From Pseudomonadota bacterium (GTDB lineage Bacteria > Pseudomonadota > Gammaproteobacteria > Burkholderiales > Thiobacillaceae), in assembly GCA_021826065.1 (NCBI GenBank), contig JAKADY010000035.1, positions 1-33,424 of the forward strand: 33,424 nt of DNA, written 5' to 3'. The translations under genes and the position numbers were made by a program. This document shows, one piece after another, positions 1-6,716 of the stretch. The notes below the pieces were generated by a model. That model saw nothing but the letters and a program-made list of their open reading frames with translations, did not search any database and was not told the origin of the DNA. Numbering within the stretch: the first letter of the stretch is position 1; every line of letters begins with the position of its first letter.

Positions 1-1559
1 TCGCCCTTGGGCGTGACGCGAAAGCGGGGCGCGCGCGGGTTGCGCAGCACCTGGTTGAGCCCCCGCAGGCTGTAGAACGACTGCAGCATCTCGTAGAGCT
101 CGGAGACGAAGCTCCAGCGCACCCGCCCGTAGAGCAGGTGGCCGGCCAGCATCACCCCGGCCAGATGCGGCAGGGTATAGGCGGCGAACTGCGCCAGATT
201 GGCGTGGTAGACCTGCAGTCCGAAGATCAGCCAGGCCGATGGGATCAGCAGGAAGACCGTGCGCGCATAGGGAAACAGCCAGAAGGCGCTGCTGTTGAGA
301 TAGCCCAGCTTCTGCCAGGGCTTGAGCCCCCGGCGTAGCAGCGGGTTTTTCAGCAGCAGGATCTGCATCATGCCCTGCGCCCAGCGCACCCGCTGGGTGA
401 TGAAACCGGAATAGGTCTCGGGCTGCAGCCCGGAGATGAGCGGGCGGCCGTAGTAGACGCTGCGCCAGCCCCGGCTGTGCAGTTCCAGGGCGGTCTCGGC
501 ATCCTCGGTGATGGTCTGGCCGGTGAACCCCCCCACCTCGTCCAGGGCGGCGCGCCGCAGGACGGCCGCCGAGCCACAGAAGAAGGAGGCCTCCCAGAAG
601 TCCAGTCCGTACTGGATGGCACCGTAGAACATCTCGTTCTCCGGCGGCATGCGCCCGAAGATGCGCAGGTTGTGCTCCACCGGGTCGGCGTTGACGAAGA
701 AGTGGGGGGTCTGCACCAGGAACAGGCGCTCATCGGCGAGAAAGGCACCCACGGTGCGCTCGAGAAAGTCCACCGTCGGCACGTGGTCCGCATCCAGCAC
801 CACGACCAGCTCGCCATCGATGTGCGGCAGGGCGGCATTGAGATTGCCTGCCTTGGCATGCTCGTTGCGCGCGCGGGTGCGGTAGTGCGCACCGATGCGC
901 GCGCACAGCGCCTGCAGTTGGCTGCGCCGCAGCCGGGCGGCCGTGGCCCTGATGGGGTCGGGGTCGCTGCACTTCTGATCGGTCCCGCCGTCGTCGAGCA
1001 GATAGACCCGGCAGCGGCCCTCGGCATAACGCATGTTGAGCGCCGCCAGCAACGTGGTCTCCAGCAGGGCGGCATCCTCGTCATAGCTGGGCACCAGCAC
1101 ATCCACCGTCGGCCAGCGGCTGCGATCCGCCGGCAGCGGCGGCAGTTCGCGCTGCAGGGGCATGAGATTGATGAAATTGCCCAGGAAGAAGATCGCCACC
1201 GCATAGAGCTCGGCCAGGAACAAGGCGAGCATGGCTAGGGTGGAGAAGGGGTCGGTCACCACCAGGGTCTCGCTCGCGCGCCAGGCGATGTAGCGCGCGG
1301 TGAGCACCCCCGCCAGGGCGAGAAAGGTCAGGCGCAGGAGGGGGCGTGCGCGCGCCAGGCGACGCATAAGCAGCATGGCCGCCAGCACGCCCAAGGCGAA
1401 CCACCCCTGACTGGCGGTCTTGACCGGCAGGACGGCCAGCAAGACCCAGCCGAACGCCGCCAGCGCCCACGCAAGCGGCAGCCCCACAGGGGCGAGCCGC
1501 TGCCTCAGGGCGGACCAGCCTTCGCCCGATCCCATTCGCTTGCCGACGATGTGCACCAT
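1..1559 (-). CDS. bcsA: cellulose synthase catalytic subunit, BcsA-like (3' end missing)
   Basis: Membrane family-2 glycosyltransferase expected to polymerise UDP-glucose into beta-1,4-glucan at the inner membrane. About 519 residues are visible. Several hydrophobic segments lie in the first 130 residues, followed by the catalytic domain with all four landmarks: DDGGTDQK (D189/D190), LDADH (D256, D258), TED (D353) and QRVRW (389-393). Further hydrophobic segments follow and the frame is still open at the window edge, so the C-terminal PilZ (c-di-GMP-binding) domain expected of BcsA lies outside and cannot be checked. The DDGGTDQK form is the bacterial cellulose synthase type. The frame stays open upstream of the chosen ATG, and a second ATG eight codons on is possible; neither has a strong ribosome binding site. 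No other bcs gene is visible. It is divergent from the DUF1353 gene. Confidence 0.88.
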   Translation of the reverse strand, partial: MVHIVGKRMGSGEGWSALRQRLAPVGLPLAWALAAFGWVLLAVLPVKTASQGWFALGVLAAMLLMRRLARARPLLRLTFLALAGVLTARYIAWRASETLVVTDPFSTLAMLALFLAELYAVAIFFLGNFINLMPLQRELPPLPADRSRWPTVDVLVPSYDEDAALLETTLLAALNMRYAEGRCRVYLLDDGGTDQKCSDPDPIRATAARLRRSQLQALCARIGAHYRTRARNEHAKAGNLNAALPHIDGELVVVLDADHVPTVDFLERTVGAFLADERLFLVQTPHFFVNADPVEHNLRIFGRMPPENEMFYGAIQYGLDFWEASFFCGSAAVLRRAALDEVGGFTGQTITEDAETALELHSRGWRSVYYGRPLISGLQPETYSGFITQRVRWAQGMMQILLLKNPLLRRGLKPWQKLGYLNSSAFWLFPYARTVFLLIPSAWLIFGLQVYHANLAQFAAYTLPHLAGVMLAGHLLYGRVRWSFVSELYEMLQSFYSLRGLNQVLRNPRAPRFRVTPKG

Positions 1560-1688
1560 GGATCCATCGATATCGGGCACGGCCGTGCCGTGCCCATCGG
1601 TCTGCCCGAGATAACAGCGCGGCCGGGGCGAACTTAAGTCGCCGCACACCCCGGACAGGCGTGCCGCACGGCTGGCCGGCACGGTCGG

Positions 1689-1697
1689 TGCTATAAC
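1689..1697 (+). promoter_or_regulatory. candidate extended -10 promoter for the DUF1353 gene
   Basis: TGC-TATAAC is an extended -10 element 29 bases before the ATG at 1727. No clear -35 is seen, which is usual for extended -10 promoters. The divergent spacer 1560-1726 shows nothing else I can name. Confidence 0.4.
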
Positions 1698-1726
1698 GGA
1701 GTGAGACCGCCCCTCGGGAGACCGCC

Positions 1727-2338
1727 ATGGCGAAGAAGTCGACCACCCTGTCGGCCAAGGACCGCAAGGCCCTAGCGCACAAATACACGCTGCCGGACGA
1801 CCTGTTGGGCCCCGCCCCAGCCGCCCGTGGCCGTACACGGGGCAAGGCGCGGGCGCGAGGGGCCGAGCCCATCGGGATCGAGACGCGCAAGTTCTACCCC
1901 GACTTCCCCATCGGCCGCTTCGAGGGCCAACCGCACCTGGTCTGGGTGGCGCCCGACCTGTTCCTGCACGAACCCCAGACCGCCAAACCCTTCCGCTTCA
2001 TCCGTGCCAACGGCGAGGTGATCGCCCCGGGCCGCATGTTCACCGATGGCGGTTCGATCCCGCGCGCCCTGTGGTCCATCCCCAACCTCTCGCCCTGGAC
2101 CTACGGCCCGGCCTTCTTGGTCCACGACTGGCTGTTCGATCTGCACCACTGTGACCTGGACACGCGCAGCTTCGAGGCGGTGCGCGACATCATGCTGGAA
2201 GGGGTGCGCACCCTCATGGAGACCGGGGTCTGCCAGATGAACCGCCTGACCTTCGACCTGATCTACGCCGGCAGCGACTCCCTCATCGCCCGTGCGATCT
2301 GGGACCGGCCTGGTTGCACCCTGCCGGCGCAGGGCTGA
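1727..2338 (+). CDS. DUF1353 family protein
   Basis: 203-residue protein of unknown function. Residues about 105-145 carry the DUF1353 pattern: FTDGGSIPR, then W-x-IPN, then a Tyr/Pro-rich stretch and FLVHDWLFD. The conserved Asp, Ser and His-Asp suggest a small enzymatic or metal-binding fold, but no activity is established that I know of. The first 45 residues are basic and low in complexity, with no signal peptide or membrane segment, so the protein is probably cytoplasmic. GGGAG (1716-1720) sits 6 bases before the ATG and supports this start. DUF1353 proteins occur in both phages and chromosomes, but no phage gene lies nearby. Confidence 0.75.
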   Translation: MAKKSTTLSAKDRKALAHKYTLPDDLLGPAPAARGRTRGKARARGAEPIGIETRKFYPDFPIGRFEGQPHLVWVAPDLFLHEPQTAKPFRFIRANGEVIAPGRMFTDGGSIPRALWSIPNLSPWTYGPAFLVHDWLFDLHHCDLDTRSFEAVRDIMLEGVRTLMETGVCQMNRLTFDLIYAGSDSLIARAIWDRPGCTLPAQG

Positions 2339-2407
2339 CACGATCGCGCCATGCGCCGGCGGGCCGACGTCGCGCGCCTGACACCGCAGGGTAAGACACC
2401 ATCCCGC

Positions 2408-3769
2408 ATGCGCCGCCTGTTGCCGGCGCTCTTGGCCCTGCTGTTGGTCGCCGTGGCTGCGGCGGCCTGGCTGCTGGGGGACCTCGCCGGCTTGGGCAGT
2501 GCCTTCACCGCCAAATATCTGTGCTCGCAGGTCTTCGTCGCCGACCGTGCGGCCGAGGCGGTGGCGCGGGAGGATCTGCCCGCGTTCCGCTCCGCCATCC
2601 TCGATCGCGTGCGCTGGCGCCTGGACAGGGCCGGACAGCGCGTGCAGGCCGACCTCCTGGGCCTGGGCCGGCGGCTGGCCCGGCATCGCCCCGGACTGGG
2701 CTGCAGCCTGGCCCTGGCGGGTCCGCCCGCCGACGTGCCACCACCCCAGCCGCCGGCACCCTCTGCGCCTTTCACCGAGGCCGCGGCGCCACCCGCGCTC
2801 GCACGGGTCGTGGAGGCCGCCTTCGCCGAGCCCGACCCGCGGCGTCCCCGCCGCACCCGGGCCGTGCTGATCCTGCAGCACGGCCGGCTGCTCGCCGAGC
2901 GTTACGCCCCCGGCTTCGATGCCACGACGCGCTTTCCTGGCTGGTCCATGAGCAAGAGCGTGCTCAACGCCCTGCTCGGCATCCTCGTGGCCGAGGGCCG
3001 GCTCGCCTTGGACGACCCGATACCCGTACCCGAGTGGTCGGCCGCGGGTGACCCGCGCCGCGCCATCACGTTGCGTCATCTTCTACAGATGTCCAGCGGG
3101 CTCGCCTTCGACGAGGACTACGACAACCCGCGCTCGGACGTCATCCGCATGCTTTACGGCCGCCGCGACAGCGCCGCCTATGCCGCGGCCAAGCCTCTCG
3201 TGTCCACGCCCGGCAGCCGCTTCAGCTACTCCACCGGCACCTCCGCCATCCTGTCGCGACTGGTCGCCGACACCGCCCCTGAACCATGGCCACATTTCGC
3301 CCAGCGGGCGTTGTTCGCCCCGCTGGGCATGGCGAGCGCCGTCATCGAACCGGACAGCGCCGGCACACCGGGGCTCGCATCGTCCGTCTGGGCGCGCGCC
3401 CGCGACTGGGGTCGTTTCGGCCAGCTCTACCTGCAAGACGGGGTCTGGCAGGGTCGGCGCCTGTTGCCGGAGGGTTGGGTCGCCTTCAGCCGCACACCCG
3501 CACCGGCCGATCCCCTGCGCGAATACGGCGCCCACTTCTGGATTCGGGTGCCGCACCCGGACCGCCTGGACGCCGGCCGCCCGCACCTGGTGCCCGCCGA
3601 CGCCTTGCACGCCGCGGGGCATGGGGCGCAGTATGTGAGCATCCTCCCCTCGCAAGGGCTGGTGGTCGTGCGGCTGGGGCTGACCCTCGACCCCGGCAGC
3701 TGGGACCACGAGGCCTTCCTGCACGACGTGGTCGCCACCCTGGCCACTGATGAGGCGCGGCAGCCATGA
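2408..3769 (+). CDS. membrane-anchored serine hydrolase, beta-lactamase / NylB-like family
   Basis: About 453 residues from this start. A hydrophobic segment at residues 4-25 should anchor or export it, followed by a Pro/Ala-rich linker and a class C beta-lactamase-like domain from about residue 130. The catalytic SxxK is SMSK (S180, K183), the second motif is YST (Y274), and HAAGHGAQ near residue 400 is a plausible third motif, HxG instead of KTG. This pattern is commoner in 6-aminohexanoate-dimer hydrolases and esterases than in true beta-lactamases. The substrate is unknown and antibiotic resistance should not be assumed. An ATG at 2351 is in frame, but the one at 2408 opens directly on the signal-like segment and has AGGGTAAGA upstream. 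Confidence 0.75.
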   Translation: MRRLLPALLALLLVAVAAAAWLLGDLAGLGSAFTAKYLCSQVFVADRAAEAVAREDLPAFRSAILDRVRWRLDRAGQRVQADLLGLGRRLARHRPGLGCSLALAGPPADVPPPQPPAPSAPFTEAAAPPALARVVEAAFAEPDPRRPRRTRAVLILQHGRLLAERYAPGFDATTRFPGWSMSKSVLNALLGILVAEGRLALDDPIPVPEWSAAGDPRRAITLRHLLQMSSGLAFDEDYDNPRSDVIRMLYGRRDSAAYAAAKPLVSTPGSRFSYSTGTSAILSRLVADTAPEPWPHFAQRALFAPLGMASAVIEPDSAGTPGLASSVWARARDWGRFGQLYLQDGVWQGRRLLPEGWVAFSRTPAPADPLREYGAHFWIRVPHPDRLDAGRPHLVPADALHAAGHGAQYVSILPSQGLVVVRLGLTLDPGSWDHEAFLHDVVATLATDEARQP

Positions 3770-3815
3770 CCGGCCGACTTTCCCATAGACCGTTTCCCCT
3801 CTAGACTCTGACGCC

Positions 3816-4844
3816 ATGCATGCGCTAGACGCCTGGCGCGAGGAGATGTGCTCGGCCTATCTCTATCGCGTCGTCTCCGACGAGGAATCCGGCACGCCGC
3901 GCCAGCTGCTGTTTCTGGAGCTGGCCAGGGCGGCCGAGGAACAGGCCGGCATCTGGGCCGAGCAGATCCGCCGGGCAGGGGCGGCGCCGCCCGCCGGCTA
4001 CCGGCCGGACCTGCGCACACGGTTGGTAGCCCGGTTGGTGCGCGCCCTCGGCGTGGCACCGATGCGGCGGGTGCTCGCGGCGATGAAGGTACGCGGCATG
4101 AGCCTGTACCACGCCCCGGCACCGCACGGCATGCCGGTGTCCGCCGACTTCAAGGAGCGGCGACACCGCACCGCCGACGGCGGCAACCTGCGCGCCGCGG
4201 TGTTCGGCGTCAACGACGGTCTGGTCTCCAACGCCAGCCTGATCCTGGGCGTGGCCGGTGCCGGCACCGAGCCCACGCTCATCGTCCTGTCGGGCGCCGC
4301 GGGGCTGCTCGCCGGCGCGCTGTCCATGGCGGCGGGCGAATATGTCTCGGTACGGGCGCAGAAGGAATTCTTCGAGTACCAGATCGGCCTGGAGCGCGAG
4401 GAGCTCAAGCAATATCCCAAGGAAGAGGCGGCCGAGCTCGCCCTGATCTACACCGCCAAGGGAGTGCCGCGCGAGGAGGCGCAACGCATGGCCGAGCGCC
4501 TGATCAGCGACCCGGACAAGGCGCTCGACACCCTGGCGCGCGAGGAGCTGGGTCTCAACCCCGAGGAGCTGGGCTCGCCCCTGGGGGCCGCCATCTCGTC
4601 TTTCCTCGCCTTCGCCGTAGGCGCCGCCATCCCGCTCGCCCCCTACCTCTTGTTGAGCGGCGAGATCGCCCTCACCGGCACCCTCCTGGTCAGTGCCGTG
4701 AGCCTGTTCGGCGTGGGCAGCGCGCTGAGCCTGTTCACCGGCAAGCCGGCCTGGCGGGGGGGGCTACGCATGCTGGCCATCGGCGGCGGGGCGGGGCTCA
4801 CCACCTGGCTCATCGGCCGGGCGCTGGGTGTGGCCCTGGGTTAG
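3816..4844 (+). CDS. MbfA-like protein: ferritin-like domain fused to VIT1/CCC1 iron transporter
   Basis: 342 residues. The N-terminal ~110 residues form a short helical, rubrerythrin/ferritin-like region rich in Glu. From about residue 130 comes the VIT1/CCC1 (DUF125) membrane domain, opened by FGVNDGLVSNASLILG and followed by a small-residue helix with LSMAAGEYVSV. Three more hydrophobic segments lie at the C-terminus. Relatives called MbfA export iron or manganese from the cytoplasm of alphaproteobacteria. The usual EExxH of the ferritin-like part reads AEEQAGIW here, so the canonical His is absent and iron oxidation is uncertain. No ribosome binding site precedes the ATG, and a TAGACT hexamer at 3802-3807 would give an almost leaderless message. 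The stop codon lies inside a candidate metF -10. Confidence 0.82.
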   Translation: MHALDAWREEMCSAYLYRVVSDEESGTPRQLLFLELARAAEEQAGIWAEQIRRAGAAPPAGYRPDLRTRLVARLVRALGVAPMRRVLAAMKVRGMSLYHAPAPHGMPVSADFKERRHRTADGGNLRAAVFGVNDGLVSNASLILGVAGAGTEPTLIVLSGAAGLLAGALSMAAGEYVSVRAQKEFFEYQIGLEREELKQYPKEEAAELALIYTAKGVPREEAQRMAERLISDPDKALDTLAREELGLNPEELGSPLGAAISSFLAFAVGAAIPLAPYLLLSGEIALTGTLLVSAVSLFGVGSALSLFTGKPAWRGGLRMLAIGGGAGLTTWLIGRALGVALG

Positions 4845-4847
4845 AAT
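4842..4847 (+). promoter_or_regulatory. candidate -10 element for metF
   Basis: TAGAAT overlaps the stop codon of the preceding gene and is followed by GC-rich sequence. Hexamers of the TANAAT type stand in similar positions before dusB, purD, hemF and hemA. No good -35 is seen. Confidence 0.3.
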
Positions 4848-4862
4848 CGCGCCTGCCGCCCC

Positions 4863-4929
4863 ACGCCTCACGCCTCACGCCTCACGCCTCACGCCTCACG
4901 CCTCACGCCTCACGCCTCACGCCTCACGC
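4863..4929 (+). repeat. 7-bp tandem repeat in the metF leader
   Basis: Nine complete copies of ACGCCTC (equivalently CCTCACG) plus a 4-base remainder run up to three bases before the metF ATG. They occupy the place where a ribosome binding site should be. Perfect short tandem repeats of this kind can change copy number by slippage. Read in frame, the array would encode a repeating LTPHASR peptide, but that extension is not part of MetF. Confidence 0.95.
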
Positions 4930-4932
4930 AAA

Positions 4933-5778
4933 ATGGACCGCGTCTTCAGCATCGAATTCTTCCCGCCCAAGACCCCGGAAGGGGTGGAGAAGCTGCGCGC
5001 CACCCGCCGCCAGCTCGCGCAACTCAAGCCCAAGTTCTTCTCCGTCACCTTCGGCGCCGGCGGCTCCACCCGCGACCGCACCCTGGAGACCGTGCTGGAG
5101 ATCCAGGCCGAGGGGCTGGAGGCCGCGCCGCACCTGTCCTGCATCGGCTCCACCCGCGAGAGTATCCGTCAGATCCTTGAGACCTATCGCGCGCATGGCA
5201 TCCGCCACATCGTTGCGCTACGCGGCGACCTGCCCTCCGGCATGGCCGAGCCCGGCGAATTCCGCTATGCCAGCGACCTGGTCAGCTTCATCCGTCAGGA
5301 GACAGGGGACTGGTTCGAGATCGAGGTGGCGGCCTACCCGGAGATGCACCCGCAGGCCCGCAACTATCGCGAGGACCTCGCCAATTTCAAGCGCAAGGTC
5401 GAGGCCGGCGCAAATGCCGCCATCACCCAGTACTTCTACAACGCCGACGCCTATTTCAATTTCGTCGACGACTGCCGGGCCCTGGGCGTGGACATCCCCA
5501 TCGTGCCGGGCATCATGCCCATCTCCAACTATGCCCAGCTGGCCCGTTTCTCGGCCGCCTGCGGTGCGGAGATGCCTCGCTGGCTGGCGAAGAAGCTGGA
5601 GGCCTATCACGACGACAGCGCCGCCATCCGCGCCTTCGGGCTCGACGTCGTCACGGCGATGTGCGAGCGCCTGCTCGCCGGCGGCGCCCCGGGTCTACAT
5701 TTCTACACCCTCAACCAGGCGGGCCTGACGGTTGCCCTGTGGCAGAGGCTGGGGCTCAGCCGCACGAATCGGCCATAA
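4933..5778 (+). CDS. metF: 5,10-methylenetetrahydrofolate reductase
   Basis: Reduces 5,10-methylene-THF to 5-methyl-THF, the methyl donor for methionine synthesis; FAD-dependent and cytoplasmic. 281 residues, against about 296 in E. coli, forming one TIM-barrel. It opens MDRVFSIEFFPPKTPEG, with the catalytic Glu at residue 8. SVTFGAGGSTRD and HLSCIGSTRESI follow, as usual for the family. The ATG at 4933 is chosen because homology begins there; an in-frame ATG at 4828 would only add peptide encoded by the tandem repeat. There is no Shine-Dalgarno sequence. Downstream is a hairpin that lacks a U-tract in this direction. Confidence 0.95.
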   Translation: MDRVFSIEFFPPKTPEGVEKLRATRRQLAQLKPKFFSVTFGAGGSTRDRTLETVLEIQAEGLEAAPHLSCIGSTRESIRQILETYRAHGIRHIVALRGDLPSGMAEPGEFRYASDLVSFIRQETGDWFEIEVAAYPEMHPQARNYREDLANFKRKVEAGANAAITQYFYNADAYFNFVDDCRALGVDIPIVPGIMPISNYAQLARFSAACGAEMPRWLAKKLEAYHDDSAAIRAFGLDVVTAMCERLLAGGAPGLHFYTLNQAGLTVALWQRLGLSRTNRP

Positions 5779-5801
5779 AAAAACCGGACTTGACGTCCGG
5801 T
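5777..5801 (-). terminator. Rho-independent terminator pointing leftward
   Basis: On the minus strand the sequence reads ACCGGAC, loop GTCAA, GTCCGGT, then a run of T's: a perfect 7-bp stem (5795-5801 with 5783-5789) and a 7-T tract (5777-5783). On the plus strand there is no T-tract after the stem, so it suits leftward transcription. No minus-strand gene precedes it; see findings. Confidence 0.65.
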
Positions 5802-5840
5802 GGAGGCAAGAGTCCTGATGCGACGATGGGTTGTTGTTGT

Positions 5841-5851
5841 CCTCCCCGACC
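5841..5851 (+). promoter_or_regulatory. complement of the response-regulator ribosome binding site
   Basis: CCTCCCCGACC is the exact reverse complement of 6002-6012 (GGTCGGGGAGG), which contains the ribosome binding site of the next gene. If both lie on one transcript they could pair over 11 bp and hide the site. Whether transcription starts far enough upstream is not known. Confidence 0.4.
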
Positions 5852-5933
5852 GCCTGGATGGACTCTGATCGCGAGAAGCGCAGACAGTATGACCGGTCCC
5901 GGCATGCCTGCCCATTCGCCTAAAGTTAGAACC

Positions 5934-5955
5934 GCCTATATCGAAAGTTATAGGC
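5934..5955. promoter_or_regulatory. palindrome in the two-component system promoter region
   Basis: Perfect 7-bp inverted repeat GCCTATA / TATAGGC around the 8-base centre TCGAAAGT. The heptamer AAAGTTA occurs at 5922-5928 and again at 5944-5950, 22 bases apart (about two helical turns). It lies about 63 bases before the regulator gene and could be an operator, possibly for the regulator itself. Confidence 0.35.
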
Positions 5956-6017
5956 ACGGCACTGCGGTGGCCCGATCAACCTGTTTGTGAGAGGACGCCA
6001 AGGTCGGGGAGGTGGGC

Positions 6018-6680
6018 TTGAAACTGCTCTTGGCCGACGACCACCCCTTGTTCCGTGAAGGGATCAAACCCCTGTTGCGCAAGCTGGATGCCGAGGTCGA
6101 AATCATCGAGGCGCAGGACTATCCGAGCGCCTTTGCGGCGATGCAGGCGGCCGGCGAGGTCGATCTCGCCCTGATCGATCTGTACATGCCCGGCATGCGC
6201 GGCCGCGAGGGCATCGCCCAGTTCCGTGCCGCCTATCCGGATGTGCCGCTGGTGATCCTTTCGGCCTCGGAACAGCCCGATGACATCCAGCACCTGCTCG
6301 AGGCCGGCGCCCTGGGCTACATCACCAAGTCCTCCCCGGGCGAGGTCATCTTGCACGCACTGCGCCTGGTCCTGTCCGGCGGGCTCTACATCCCACCCAG
6401 GCTCCTGGTTGGCCAGGCGACCGCCGATGTGGGCGGCGAGACCGGCGACGGCGCAGCGATCGCCCTGACCGGGCGGCAGCGGGCGGTGTTGCAGCAGCTG
6501 GCGCTGGGCAAGAGCAACCGCCAGATCGCCGCAGCCCTGAACATCACCGAGGGCACGGTCAAGGTCCACCTGGCCACCATCTTTCGGGCGCTCAGGGTCA
6601 GCAGCCGCACGGAGGCCTTACTGGCGGCGCAGCGGCTGGGCCTCATCGCGGCCGCCGGGGACACCGGTCCGCTCGTCTGA
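6018..6680 (+). CDS. LuxR/NarL-family response regulator
   Basis: About 220 residues. The receiver domain (about 1-118) begins KLLLADDHPLF with the acidic pair and has the phospho-acceptor in LIDLYMPGM (D54). The conserved Thr/Lys region reads ILSASEQP and YITKSSPGE. A LuxR-type helix-turn-helix (about 150-210) contains LTGRQRAVLQQLALGKSNRQIA and ITEGTVKVHL. It should bind DNA when phosphorylated. I prefer the TTG at 6018, because GGGGAGG (6006-6012) lies 5 bases upstream; the GTG at 6012 would overlap the ribosome binding site. The histidine kinase gene follows 36 bases later, so the two probably form one operon. Targets are unknown; the palindrome at 5934-5955 is a candidate. Confidence 0.88.
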   Translation: MKLLLADDHPLFREGIKPLLRKLDAEVEIIEAQDYPSAFAAMQAAGEVDLALIDLYMPGMRGREGIAQFRAAYPDVPLVILSASEQPDDIQHLLEAGALGYITKSSPGEVILHALRLVLSGGLYIPPRLLVGQATADVGGETGDGAAIALTGRQRAVLQQLALGKSNRQIAAALNITEGTVKVHLATIFRALRVSSRTEALLAAQRLGLIAAAGDTGPLV

Positions 6681-6716
6681 GCGGCCCCTCAACCACGAGA
6701 TCGGAGCGACCCACCG

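Noticed and set aside
2408-3769. Antibiotic-resistance beta-lactamase
   Set aside because: It lacks KTG and has YST with an HxG-type third motif, fitting esterase/NylB-like hydrolases better.
4863-4929. Possible CRISPR array
   Set aside because: The units are 7 bases and contiguous, with no spacers.
4828-4932. N-terminal extension of MetF from an ATG at 4828
   Set aside because: It would encode only the repeated LTPHASR peptide and part of the upstream gene; MetF homology starts at 4933.
5703-5957. 84-residue minus-strand frame over the metF end and the following gap
   Set aside because: It runs through the leftward terminator into metF, with no homology or ribosome binding site; an RNA is the better explanation.
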